A stretch of DNA of 64,000 bases, taken from assembly GCF_000365025.1 (NCBI RefSeq), contig NZ_KB823011.1, positions 888,621 through 952,620 on the forward strand, written 5' to 3'. Positions 17,940 through 26,380 of this stretch are shown here, in pieces. Within the stretch, counting starts at the first letter, position 1. Every line of letters begins with the position of its first letter. The position numbers and the translations under genes were made by a program. The stretch is from Robiginitomaculum antarcticum DSM 21748 (GTDB lineage: Bacteria > Pseudomonadota > Alphaproteobacteria > Caulobacterales > Maricaulaceae). The notes beneath the pieces were generated by a model. The model was given only the letters and a program-made list of their open reading frames with translations. It did not search any database and had not been told where the DNA came from.

Positions 17940-19921
17940 TGAGCAAATTAATCAAAACTCTTCTCGTGGCTAATCGCGGCGAGATTGCCTGCCGCGTCAT
18001 ACGCACGGCCCGCGAGATGGGCATAAAATCTGTTGCAGTCTATTCAGACGCTGACGTGAACGCCCCGCATGTTAAAATGGCGGATATGGCCGCCCATATT
18101 GGCGGCTCCCCTGTAGGCGAGAGCTATCTGCGCATTGATAAAATTATTGCTGCTGCAAAAGAATTTGGCGCGGACGCCATCCATCCGGGCTATGGTTTTT
18201 TATCCGAAAACGCCGCCTTCTCTGCCGCCTGTGATGAGGCCGGAATCATCTTTGTCGGCCCGCCCGTCAAAGCCATCGATATTATGGGCGACAAGGCCAA
18301 GTCTAAACGCGCCATGATCGCGGCGGGCGTGCCCTGCGTGCCCGGCTATCAAGGCGAAGATCAAAGTGACGCTGTATTGATCAAAGAGGCCAAAAAAATC
18401 GGAATGCCCGTCATGGTCAAAGCCGCGGCAGGCGGCGGGGGGCGCGGTATGCGTCTTGTCCATAAAGAAAGCGAGATTGAAAACGCGATTAAACTGGCGC
18501 GATCCGAGGCGAAAAACGCCTTTGGCAATGACCAGTTGATTGTTGAAAAAGCGATCATGGAGCCGCGCCATGTGGAGATACAGGTCTTTGCAGACCAGAG
18601 CGGTCACACTATTCATCTGGGCGAGCGCGATTGCAGTGTTCAACGCCGCCACCAAAAGGTTCTCGAAGAAGCGCCCTGTCCCGTCATGACGCCAAAGCTG
18701 CGCGCCGCCATGGGCAGAGCCGCCATCGAGGCCGCCAAAGCCGTGGATTATGTCGGCGCCGGCACAGTCGAATTCCTGCTTGCGAAAAATGGCGAGTTCT
18801 ATTTTCTCGAGATGAATACGCGCCTGCAAGTCGAGCATCCGGTGACCGAATTGGTGACAGGATATGACCTGGTTAAATTGCAGATCATGGCGGCACAAGG
18901 TGAGCCGCTTGGCATTTCCCAAGACGATGTAAAACTGACAGGACACGCCATAGAGGCGCGGCTTTACGCCGAAGATCCCGCCGATGACTTTCTGCCCAGC
19001 ACGGGACCTGTGCATTTATTCACTACGCCGTCAGGCGACGGCATTCGGGTTGATAGCGGGATAGAAACCGGCGGCGCGGTGTCGCCGTTCTACGATTCCA
19101 TGGTCGCCAAGATCATTGGTTATGGCGCGACCCGCGAAGAAGCCCGCGCGCGTCTGATAACCGCGTTATCACAAACGGCCTTAGTCGGCGTAAAACACAA
19201 CCGCGATTTCCTGCTCGACGCGCTGGATCAACCCGTTTTTGCCAAGGGTGAGGCGACCACTGCCTTTGTCGGGCAAACCTATGGCGAGAGCGGCTTTGAA
19301 GCCCCGGCCCCCCGCGCCCAGGAGTTAGCCCTTGCCGCCGCCCTGCAATTCACGCTGGGGCAACAACGCTCTATGTCGCGCGCCGTCTCGCCCATGGCCG
19401 AACTTTTGGGCTGGCACAGCGCGCAGCCTGTTCCAACGCCGTTCGTTTATGGCGAAACACTGGTCGAGGTCATAGCCCGCGGCAAAGTGCTGACAGCGTC
19501 TGTCGGCGAAGAGATATTTACACTTAACCCGCTTTATGTGGCGGATAACCAAGCCGTGTTCGAGCATAACGGCACGAAAATCGGCCTGACTTATTTCGCG
19601 GCAAGCGAGACTCACATTCACATAACCAGCCAGACTCAAAGCTTCGCGCTTATCAATCTGGCGGGCGGCAGCGCAGGCGATGAGGCCAAAGCCGGTGACG
19701 GCTCTATTGAAGCGCCGATGCATGGACTTCTTTTAGAGATTAAAGTGTCTAGCGGAGATGAGGTCAAAATCGGCGATACGCTTGCCGTACTTGAGGCCAT
19801 GAAAATGCAGCACGAAATTCTGGCCGATATTGACGGCGTCGTTGACGAAATCTATGGCAGCGCAGGATCGCAAATTGCGGCAGACGATCTAATTTTGGTG
19901 ATTAAGCCCGTAGAGGATTAG
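17939..19921 (+). CDS. Acyl-CoA carboxylase, biotin carboxylase/biotin carrier (alpha) subunit
   Basis: A 660-residue protein. An N-terminal biotin carboxylase (KTLLVANRGEIACRVIRTA, HPGYGFLSENAAFSAAC, ATP-grasp glycine loop KAAAGGGGRGM, EMNTRLQVEHPVTELVTG) carboxylates biotin with ATP and bicarbonate. A linker domain of about 130 residues follows, then a biotin carrier domain ending with EAMKMQHEI, where K622 is the biotinylation site. Together with the upstream beta subunit it makes an MCC/GCC-type holoenzyme. Unlike the second alpha subunit in this window (pccA), its carrier domain is intact, with the final strands IYGSAGSQIAADDLILVI in place. Confidence 0.92.
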   Translation: MSKLIKTLLVANRGEIACRVIRTAREMGIKSVAVYSDADVNAPHVKMADMAAHIGGSPVGESYLRIDKIIAAAKEFGADAIHPGYGFLSENAAFSAACDEAGIIFVGPPVKAIDIMGDKAKSKRAMIAAGVPCVPGYQGEDQSDAVLIKEAKKIGMPVMVKAAAGGGGRGMRLVHKESEIENAIKLARSEAKNAFGNDQLIVEKAIMEPRHVEIQVFADQSGHTIHLGERDCSVQRRHQKVLEEAPCPVMTPKLRAAMGRAAIEAAKAVDYVGAGTVEFLLAKNGEFYFLEMNTRLQVEHPVTELVTGYDLVKLQIMAAQGEPLGISQDDVKLTGHAIEARLYAEDPADDFLPSTGPVHLFTTPSGDGIRVDSGIETGGAVSPFYDSMVAKIIGYGATREEARARLITALSQTALVGVKHNRDFLLDALDQPVFAKGEATTAFVGQTYGESGFEAPAPRAQELALAAALQFTLGQQRSMSRAVSPMAELLGWHSAQPVPTPFVYGETLVEVIARGKVLTASVGEEIFTLNPLYVADNQAVFEHNGTKIGLTYFAASETHIHITSQTQSFALINLAGGSAGDEAKAGDGSIEAPMHGLLLEIKVSSGDEVKIGDTLAVLEAMKMQHEILADIDGVVDEIYGSAGSQIAADDLILVIKPVED

Positions 19922-19953
19922 TATCTACCATAAGTCTAGGGATTTATTGAGAC

Positions 19954-20844
19954 ATGAGCGCACAAAAAATCGACGGTAAAGCCTTCGCCGCGGATTTGCG
20001 TGGGCGAGTCAGTGAAGCGGTTAAGGCGCTGCCCGCACAGCCATCATTGGCTGTCGTCTTAGTCGGCGATGATCCGGCAAGCCATGTCTATGTCCGTAAT
20101 AAAATAAAGTTTACCGGGGAGACCGGCATGCGTAGTATTGAGCGCCGCCTGCCCGCAACTGTCTCAGAAGATGAACTTGTAGATGTGGTCCGCGCGCTGA
20201 ATGACGATGACGCGGTCAACGGTATTTTGGTGCAGCTTCCCCTCCCCAAAGGGCTAAACTCTGATCGCGTGATTGCGCAGATACATCCCGATAAGGACGT
20301 GGACGGTCTGACCGAAGCTTCGGCCGGACGGCTTTTGCTGGGTAAGTCGGGATTGCGCCCCTGTACGCCCACGGGCTGTGTGATGCTGGCCAAAGATGCG
20401 CTTGGTGATTTAACAGGAAAAAACTGCGTTATTCTGGGGCGCTCTATTTTAGTCGGCAAACCCGCAGCGCTTTTGTTTTTAGAGCAAAACTGCACCGTTA
20501 CGATTGCCCATTCACGCACCCAAAATCTTGAAGACGTGTGCCGCAGCGCGGATATTCTCGTGCCCGCTGTAGGCCGGCCCGAAATGGTCAAAAGCGGGTG
20601 GATCAAGCCCGGCGCCTGCGTCATCGATGTCGGCATTAACCGCGTGCCGTCAATCAAACGTCCCGGCAAATTTCGGCTTGTCGGCGATGTAGCTTACCGC
20701 GAAGCTGTCAGTATTGCAGGCTCAATTACCCCTGTACCGGGCGGAGTCGGCCCCATGACCATTGCCTGTCTGCTGCGTAATACTGTGCTGGCGGCCTGCC
20801 TTCAAAACGGCTGGGCCGTGCCGGACATCATCGCCGGACTATGA
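19954..20844 (+). CDS. folD: Methylenetetrahydrofolate dehydrogenase/cyclohydrolase
   Basis: A 296-residue bifunctional enzyme interconverting 5,10-methylene-, 5,10-methenyl- and 10-formyl-tetrahydrofolate with NADP. Signature segments are [17 protein letters not shown] with the catalytic Lys (about residue 53), [26 protein letters not shown], the NADP loop [13 protein letters not shown], and the terminal [19 protein letters not shown]. It overlaps galM by four bases (ATGA). It supplies one-carbon units, a theme shared with the folate-precursor gene two positions downstream and the SAM-cycle genes at 30-34 kb. Confidence 0.95.
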   Translation: MSAQKIDGKAFAADLRGRVSEAVKALPAQPSLAVVLVGDDPASHVYVRNKIKFTGETGMRSIERRLPATVSEDELVDVVRALNDDDAVNGILVQLPLPKGLNSDRVIAQIHPDKDVDGLTEASAGRLLLGKSGLRPCTPTGCVMLAKDALGDLTGKNCVILGRSILVGKPAALLFLEQNCTVTIAHSRTQNLEDVCRSADILVPAVGRPEMVKSGWIKPGACVIDVGINRVPSIKRPGKFRLVGDVAYREAVSIAGSITPVPGGVGPMTIACLLRNTVLAACLQNGWAVPDIIAGL

Positions 20845-21857
20845 GCATTAGCCAGCGCCATTTCGGGCATATGCCGGATGGCAGAGCGGTCAGCCTGTAC
20901 TCACTCGTCAGTACTGCCGGATTGACGGCCAGCATCACGCCTTATGGCGCGCGGACAAGCTCGATCCAAACTCCGGATAACACCGGAGCGCTTGGAGAAA
21001 ACGTACTGGGCTATGACAGCCTTGAACCTTATCTGTCCGACCCCTATTTTCTCGGCGCCACCCTAGGCCGCTATGCCAACCGTATAGGCGCGGCAGTATT
21101 TGAGCTTAGCGGCGTCCCTCACCGTCTCACGCGTAATGACGGCGCAAACCATTTGCATGGCGGGTCGGGCTTCCATACGAAATTATGGACTGCCGAAGTG
21201 GACCGTGACGCGCTTGTCCTGCGCTATGTTTCGCCGGAGGGTGAGGATGGCTATCCCGGAAATTTATCCGCGCAACTGCGTATCTATTGGGACAATGAGC
21301 GCGATTTGCGGCTGGATTATAGCGCGCAAACAGATGCGCCCTGCCCCGTCAATTTAAGCAATCACACCTATTTCAATTTAGGCTATAGCCCGGACATAAA
21401 AGATCACAGCGCACAAATCCTAGCCGGTTATTATCTGCCGACTGACACGCAGGGCATTCCGACGGGCGCAATTGATCCGGTCGAAAAAACGCCGCTGGAC
21501 TTACGCTCAAGCGCCATCATTGGTCATAGGTTCAACGCCTGCGCGCTGCCGACAGGGTTTGATCATAGCTATGTCATAAACGGTGAAGGCCTGCGCACAG
21601 CCGCTATCGTTAGAGCGCCGGAGACTGGCCGCCGCGTGGCCCTGCTGACGACGCAGCCCGGACTGCAATTTTATACCGGCGCGCATTTAAAAGGGAGCAT
21701 AGGGCGAGATGGCAAAGCCCGGCCCGCCTTTGCCGGACTGTGTCTGGAAGGGCAGCATCACCCCGACAGCCCTCATCATAGCCTGTTCCCCAATACAGTT
21801 TTGCAGCCCGCAGAGACCTATCAACAGACACAAATATATCAGTTCGACACGCTGTGA
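20841..21857 (+). CDS. galM: Aldose 1-epimerase
   Basis: A 338-residue mutarotase that interconverts alpha and beta anomers of hexoses. The beta-sandwich family motifs are clear: [30 protein letters not shown] with the conserved His (about residue 98), [11 protein letters not shown] with the catalytic His near residue 172, and QFYTGAHL. The catalytic base Glu is expected in [12 protein letters not shown] near residue 305. Translation is coupled at both ends: ATGA with folD upstream and GTGA with the pab fusion downstream. Confidence 0.92.
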   Translation: MSISQRHFGHMPDGRAVSLYSLVSTAGLTASITPYGARTSSIQTPDNTGALGENVLGYDSLEPYLSDPYFLGATLGRYANRIGAAVFELSGVPHRLTRNDGANHLHGGSGFHTKLWTAEVDRDALVLRYVSPEGEDGYPGNLSAQLRIYWDNERDLRLDYSAQTDAPCPVNLSNHTYFNLGYSPDIKDHSAQILAGYYLPTDTQGIPTGAIDPVEKTPLDLRSSAIIGHRFNACALPTGFDHSYVINGEGLRTAAIVRAPETGRRVALLTTQPGLQFYTGAHLKGSIGRDGKARPAFAGLCLEGQHHPDSPHHSLFPNTVLQPAETYQQTQIYQFDTL

Positions 21858-23620
21858 CGACGGCGCCCTATATCTTTCTCGAAGATCAAATCCTAGGTCG
21901 ATCACGTTACTATTGCGACCCCGTCGAGGTTATTGAAGCCTATGTCAAAACCGACATAGAAAGCGCTCTCGCGCGCGTCGACAGCGCATTGACTGGCGGC
22001 TATTACGTAGCGGGATTTGTCGCCTATGAAGCGGGCCTTATGTCTGAAGCGATAAATCAGCCTCACCCCAGCGATGCCGCCACACCATTATTGCAATTTG
22101 GCGTATTCAAGGCATTTAATACGCAAATGCGTCCCAATGGGGACACTTATACGCCGCGTCCAGACTTAGTGCCTGTTTGGGATGAAGCGGCATATCTGGC
22201 AAAATTTGTAAAGGCAAAGGCCTATATTGAAACCGGAGATATTTATCAGATTAATCTAACATTCCCTTTCGAAGGCAAAAGTGCTGATCGTCCCGATTTT
22301 CCCGCTCTTTATGGACAGCTTAGGCAAAGACAACCTGTACAGTATGGCGCGGTTTGCGCGCTGGGCGAGACTCATATTTTGTCCTTATCGCCGGAGTTAT
22401 TCTTTGAAATTGACGGCAAAACCGTGCGCGCGCGCCCGATGAAGGGCACGGCTCCGCGCAGCTCGGACCCGGAGCGCGATGTTCAAATTGCCAAAGACAT
22501 GCAAGCCGATGCCAAGAGCCAGGCCGAAAATTTGATGATTGTGGATCTGCTGCGCAATGATCTATCTACCGTCGGACAGAGCGGAACAACCAAAGTCACA
22601 CAGCTTTTCACATTGGAGACCTATCCCACCCTACACCAAATGACCTCATCGATCGAAACGACGCTTCAAGACGGCGTATCCGCCACACAGGTTTTTGCCC
22701 GCCTCTTTCCCTGCGGCTCTGTTACGGGCGCGCCAAAACGGCGGGCCATGGATATTATTGCAGAGCTTGAAGACAGCGCGCGCGGACTCTATTGCGGGGG
22801 CATCGGTTATTTCGATCCTAGTGGAAATGCAAAGTTCAATGTTGCCATTCGAACGCTTGTCTCACAGCCGGCCAAATCCGGTTACGTGACGCGCTACGGC
22901 GTCGGCAGCGGCGTGGTCTATGACAGTGTCGGCGCACTGGAATATAAAGAATGCCTTTTAAAGTCTGATATTATTACGGGCAAACCGCATCTCATTGAGA
23001 CATTGAAATGGTCGCCACAGAATGGATTTATGCGGCTGGATAGACATATAGACAGATTGTTGAAAAGCTCAAAGGAACTGGGATATACTATTGATATAAA
23101 ACAATTGTATATTGAATTAGAATCCAACTTAGACAAAATAACGACTGTTCAACGGATCAGGATATCACTCGCGAAAGACGGATATGTTGCGATCACCACA
23201 CAAGATTTGGACGAATTGCCCCTGCCAATAAAGCTCGTTTTATCGAAGACGTCTCTTACCGCCACACGGCAGAATTTTGAACACAAAACCGACGCCCGCG
23301 CTTTCTATAATGGTGAACGCGAACGGCTCATTGAATCTACGGCCTGTGACGAAGTTTTGTTTCTGAACTCTGATGGTCAATTATGCGAAGGCAGTTTCAC
23401 CAGCCTGTTTATCGCGGTTGACGGAAAAGATACCTTACTCACTCCGACCCTGTCATGCGGCCTTCTTCCTGGCGTCTTGCGGGAAAGTTTGATTGCAAGC
23501 GGCGAGGCCGTCGAGACCCTTATATCAATTGATGATCTGTCACATGCCCGACAAATATTTGTCGGAAACTCATTGCGCGGGCTGATGCCTGCGGTATTAA
23601 TCGATAACACACCTCAATAG
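21854..23620 (+). CDS. Aminodeoxychorismate synthase component I fused to aminodeoxychorismate lyase-like domain
   Basis: A 588-residue PabB-PabC fusion. Residues 1-370 are the chorismate-binding domain (GDIYQINLTFPF, SLSPELFFEIDG, RPMKGTAPRS, ENLMIVDLLRNDLS, PCGSVTGAPKRRAMDII, YCGGIGYFDPSG), which aminates chorismate with glutamine-derived ammonia. Residues about 385-588 are a class IV aminotransferase-fold lyase (FMRLDRHIDRLLKSSKELG, DEVLFLNSDGQLCEGSFTSLFI) that would release pyruvate to give p-aminobenzoate for folate. The expected partner PabA is not in the window. The GTG start overlaps the galM stop as GTGA. The stretch around 22960-23290 is visibly more AT-rich, coinciding with the domain junction. 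Confidence 0.9.
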   Translation: MTTAPYIFLEDQILGRSRYYCDPVEVIEAYVKTDIESALARVDSALTGGYYVAGFVAYEAGLMSEAINQPHPSDAATPLLQFGVFKAFNTQMRPNGDTYTPRPDLVPVWDEAAYLAKFVKAKAYIETGDIYQINLTFPFEGKSADRPDFPALYGQLRQRQPVQYGAVCALGETHILSLSPELFFEIDGKTVRARPMKGTAPRSSDPERDVQIAKDMQADAKSQAENLMIVDLLRNDLSTVGQSGTTKVTQLFTLETYPTLHQMTSSIETTLQDGVSATQVFARLFPCGSVTGAPKRRAMDIIAELEDSARGLYCGGIGYFDPSGNAKFNVAIRTLVSQPAKSGYVTRYGVGSGVVYDSVGALEYKECLLKSDIITGKPHLIETLKWSPQNGFMRLDRHIDRLLKSSKELGYTIDIKQLYIELESNLDKITTVQRIRISLAKDGYVAITTQDLDELPLPIKLVLSKTSLTATRQNFEHKTDARAFYNGERERLIESTACDEVLFLNSDGQLCEGSFTSLFIAVDGKDTLLTPTLSCGLLPGVLRESLIASGEAVETLISIDDLSHARQIFVGNSLRGLMPAVLIDNTPQ

Positions 23621-23629
23621 GAGCCTGCC

Positions 23630-25015
23630 ATGAAACGTATTTTTCTCGTTGCAACATTTTTAACGCTTGCGGGTTGCGCCAGCATTGCAACCGGCGCAGA
23701 CGTCACTTCGCAGGCCGAGAGCAAAAAACCCAAAAATGTTATCTTGTTTATCGGCGATGGCATGGGCGTTTCCACCATAACAGCTGCACGCATTTATGAA
23801 GGGCAGAGCCTAGGTAAGAGTGGTGAAGAACACAGCCTGTTCTTCGAAACATTTCCTAATGTTGCCTTGGTCAAAACCTATAATATTGACGCGCAAGTTC
23901 CCGATAGCGCGGGTACGGCCAGCGCCATAAATACCGGCCTCGTCACCGGACGGGGCGCGATTAATGTACAGCCGGGTAACCTAAGCGCAGGATGCACGAG
24001 TGAAACACAACCCGGCCCAGTTAAAATAATGGATTTGGCTGAAGCGTCCGGCATGTCGACCGGCGTTGTCAGCTCAGCGAGCATCACCCATGCCACACCC
24101 GCCGCGGTATACGCCCATGCAGGCTCACGGGGCTTTGAAGGCTACGATAATTTGTCCGAAGAAGCTTTAAAAAATGGATGCGCCGATATTGCGCGGCAGC
24201 TTGTCATGTCCAAAGTCGATGTCGCTTATGGCGGCGGCCGCCGCTTCTTCACCGCAGATAAACGTAAAGACAATGCTGATTTAACACGCGAGTGGAGCGC
24301 CCGCGGTGACAATTTTGTTTACGTGGATACAGCGGAAGACTTCACATTGCTTGATCCATCCGAAAGCCAGCAGGTTCTTGGCCTGTTTGCAAATTCGCAT
24401 CTTCCTTATCATGTTGATCGTAAAGACGGCGTCGACCCCTCCCTGACCGAGTTGACAGTCTCCGCAATTGATAATCTGGACGGACGTGGCGCAGGCTATT
24501 TTCTGATGGTCGAAGGCGGGCGTATTGACCACGCTCATCACGGCACAAATGCTTTCCGCGCCCTGACTGACACAGTCGAATTAGCCTCTGCCGTACGGGC
24601 CGCCTACGAGCGCACAGATCCGAATGAGACCATGATACTGGTCACCGCTGACCACAGCCATGTTTTCACCATTGCGGGCTACCCTGAGCGCGGCAATCCT
24701 ATATTAGGGCTGGCTATGACCACAGATGATGATGGCACAACTGTGCCACTCGAAGATGCGGACGGCCTTCCCTATACGACTTTGGGATATCAGAACGGAC
24801 CGAATATGCGCGGCGCAGCTGTGCTGACCGAAGAGATGGTTCAAGATCGGGATTACAAACAACAAACAGGCGTGAATATGCGCAGCGAAACCCATGGAGG
24901 CGAAGATGTTATTTTATTCGGGACAGGTCCGGGGTCGGAACGCGTTCGCGGCGCATTTCATCAGTCAAAAATCTTTGACATTATTGTCGACGGGCTTAGC
25001 CTTCGTGAAGAGTAA
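23630..25015 (+). CDS. Alkaline phosphatase, lipoprotein
   Basis: A 461-residue PhoA-superfamily phosphomonoesterase. A signal peptide ends in the lipobox LAGC (lipidated C16), so the enzyme is probably membrane-anchored in the periplasm. Metal and catalytic elements are KNVILFIGDGMGVSTITAAR (metal Asp), nucleophile S93 in VPDSAGTASAINTG, VEGGRIDHAHHG and VTADHSHVF for the zinc ligands, and SETHGGEDV near the C-terminus. It releases phosphate from organic esters. It starts ten bases after the pab fusion and could be read from the same transcript. Its last codons form one arm of a 28-bp palindrome shared with the convergent secretion gene. Confidence 0.92.
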   Translation: MKRIFLVATFLTLAGCASIATGADVTSQAESKKPKNVILFIGDGMGVSTITAARIYEGQSLGKSGEEHSLFFETFPNVALVKTYNIDAQVPDSAGTASAINTGLVTGRGAINVQPGNLSAGCTSETQPGPVKIMDLAEASGMSTGVVSSASITHATPAAVYAHAGSRGFEGYDNLSEEALKNGCADIARQLVMSKVDVAYGGGRRFFTADKRKDNADLTREWSARGDNFVYVDTAEDFTLLDPSESQQVLGLFANSHLPYHVDRKDGVDPSLTELTVSAIDNLDGRGAGYFLMVEGGRIDHAHHGTNAFRALTDTVELASAVRAAYERTDPNETMILVTADHSHVFTIAGYPERGNPILGLAMTTDDDGTTVPLEDADGLPYTTLGYQNGPNMRGAAVLTEEMVQDRDYKQQTGVNMRSETHGGEDVILFGTGPGSERVRGAFHQSKIFDIIVDGLSLREE

Positions 25016-25029
25016 TTACTCTTCACGAA
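25002..25029. terminator. 28-bp perfect palindrome spanning two convergent stop codons
   Basis: Fourteen-base arms meet exactly between the stop codons of the alkaline phosphatase and the HlyD-family adaptor, giving both proteins the same ending Arg-Glu-Glu-stop. As RNA it folds identically on both strands (12-bp stem, AATT loop) and could act as a bidirectional transcription barrier or 3' end stabiliser. No T-run follows on either strand, so intrinsic termination is uncertain. Confidence 0.6.
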
Positions 25030-26380
25030 AAGCGCGGTTAAACTGGTCTGTGGCCGGTTTAAGGAGATAATTCCAAACCGTGCGCTCATCTGTTTGGATG
25101 AAGGCCTCAGCCGGCATGCCAGGGATGAGCGTAAGCCCGTTAAGCCGCGCCAATTGCGCCTGCGGAATTTCAACGCGCACCACATAATACGGTATTCCGG
25201 TATATTGGTCGACCATTGTGCTGGCGGATATATTCTGAACTTTTCCGTCCAGCTCCGGTGTGGTGCGTTGATTAAAGGCGGACAGGCGCACAGTTGTCGC
25301 CTGTCCGATATAGACCTGATCAATAGAGACGGGATCGACCTGCGTTTCGATGACCAGACGGTCATTAATGGGGATAATTTCCATTATCGGATTAGCCGGC
25401 GTAATCACGCCGCCCACTGTTGTCACACTCATATTGTGGACTATACCGTCAACGGGTGAAATAATATCAATACGCTGCGTTTGGTCATCTGCCGTAATCA
25501 ATTGCTCCCGCAAATCTGATTCTAGACTTTCAGTCGTGCGTAACTCGGTCAGCACTTGCTCCTGACGTGTCCGGTTGACCTGCAATATCTCAATACGCGT
25601 TTCTCCAATCAGGTTTTTAATGCGCGCGATTTCTGATTTTGAAGAATTGATCTCGCCTTGAAGGCGCGCAAATTCCCGTTCGAGTTGGTTGATACGTATT
25701 TTATAGCCTTGCCCGCGGCGGTTCAGTTCGCGAAAAGCATTAGCCTCTTCATTGACTAATTTAGCCTGTTCCTTTTGCGTAACAATGCGCGCCTCATACC
25801 CATTAATCTGGTCGCGGGCCTGCGCGATGCGTTGCTGTAACTGATCGGTCTGTCCGGAATAGGCCCGTAAGCGCGTCTGGAACAGCTGTTCTTGATCAGC
25901 AATCGCCTTGGCAATGATCTCGTTACGGTCTTCGACCGGAAAAACAACATTCCAATCGATATCTTTTTTCTCGTCTCGTTCTGCAACAAGCCGCACGCGC
26001 AAAGCCTGCGCTTCATAATAGCGGTTCTGTACCAATGATTGATTGGCTGTGAGCGCCGTAGGATCAAGGCGCATTAAAACATTTCCGGCTTTAACCTGAT
26101 CACCGTTCTCCACAAGAATTTCACCCACAAGACCGCCGTCCAGATGTTGTATAATTTTCGGCCTTCCTTCAACGACCACGCTACCCGGCGCTATGATCGC
26201 GCCCTGTATCTTTGCCGTAAACGCCCAAAGACCGCCGCAAAAAAACAGAAGAAAAACAATGATAAATCCAAGCTTTATGTAACGGTCAAATGGCATGGTG
26301 GAATTTCCACCTGACAAAGCCGGGCCGCGGCCGCTATGTGCCCCGGGCGCTTGCCCCTCCCCTTGGCCGGTCGCGTTCAT
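25016..26380 (-). CDS. Type I secretion periplasmic adaptor (HlyD/PrtE family)
   Basis: A 454-residue membrane-fusion protein. A Gly-rich cytoplasmic start is followed by one membrane helix (about residues 34-56). A split lipoyl half-motif comes next (GSVVVEGRPKIIQHLDGGLVGEILVENGDQVKAG), then a long periplasmic coiled coil (about residues 100-290, rich in Glu/Gln/Arg). A second lipoyl half (IISPVDGIVHNMSVTTVGGVI) and a beta-barrel C-terminal domain end the protein. It links the ABC transporter encoded immediately upstream (stop and start adjacent) to an outer-membrane TolC-type channel that is not in this window. No RTX-type substrate gene is visible nearby. Confidence 0.92.
   Translation of the reverse strand: MNATGQGEGQAPGAHSGRGPALSGGNSTMPFDRYIKLGFIIVFLLFFCGGLWAFTAKIQGAIIAPGSVVVEGRPKIIQHLDGGLVGEILVENGDQVKAGNVLMRLDPTALTANQSLVQNRYYEAQALRVRLVAERDEKKDIDWNVVFPVEDRNEIIAKAIADQEQLFQTRLRAYSGQTDQLQQRIAQARDQINGYEARIVTQKEQAKLVNEEANAFRELNRRGQGYKIRINQLEREFARLQGEINSSKSEIARIKNLIGETRIEILQVNRTRQEQVLTELRTTESLESDLREQLITADDQTQRIDIISPVDGIVHNMSVTTVGGVITPANPIMEIIPINDRLVIETQVDPVSIDQVYIGQATTVRLSAFNQRTTPELDGKVQNISASTMVDQYTGIPYYVVRVEIPQAQLARLNGLTLIPGMPAEAFIQTDERTVWNYLLKPATDQFNRAFREE

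Noticed and set aside
18200-19015. 271-codon minus-strand frame opposite the carboxylase alpha gene
   Set aside because: Antisense shadow; composition mirrors the conserved biotin carboxylase codons on the other strand.
16317-19921. Firm call as either methylcrotonyl-CoA or geranyl-CoA carboxylase
   Set aside because: The two families share all visible motifs; neither leucine-degradation (liuABCE) nor terpene (atu) partner genes are in the window to decide.
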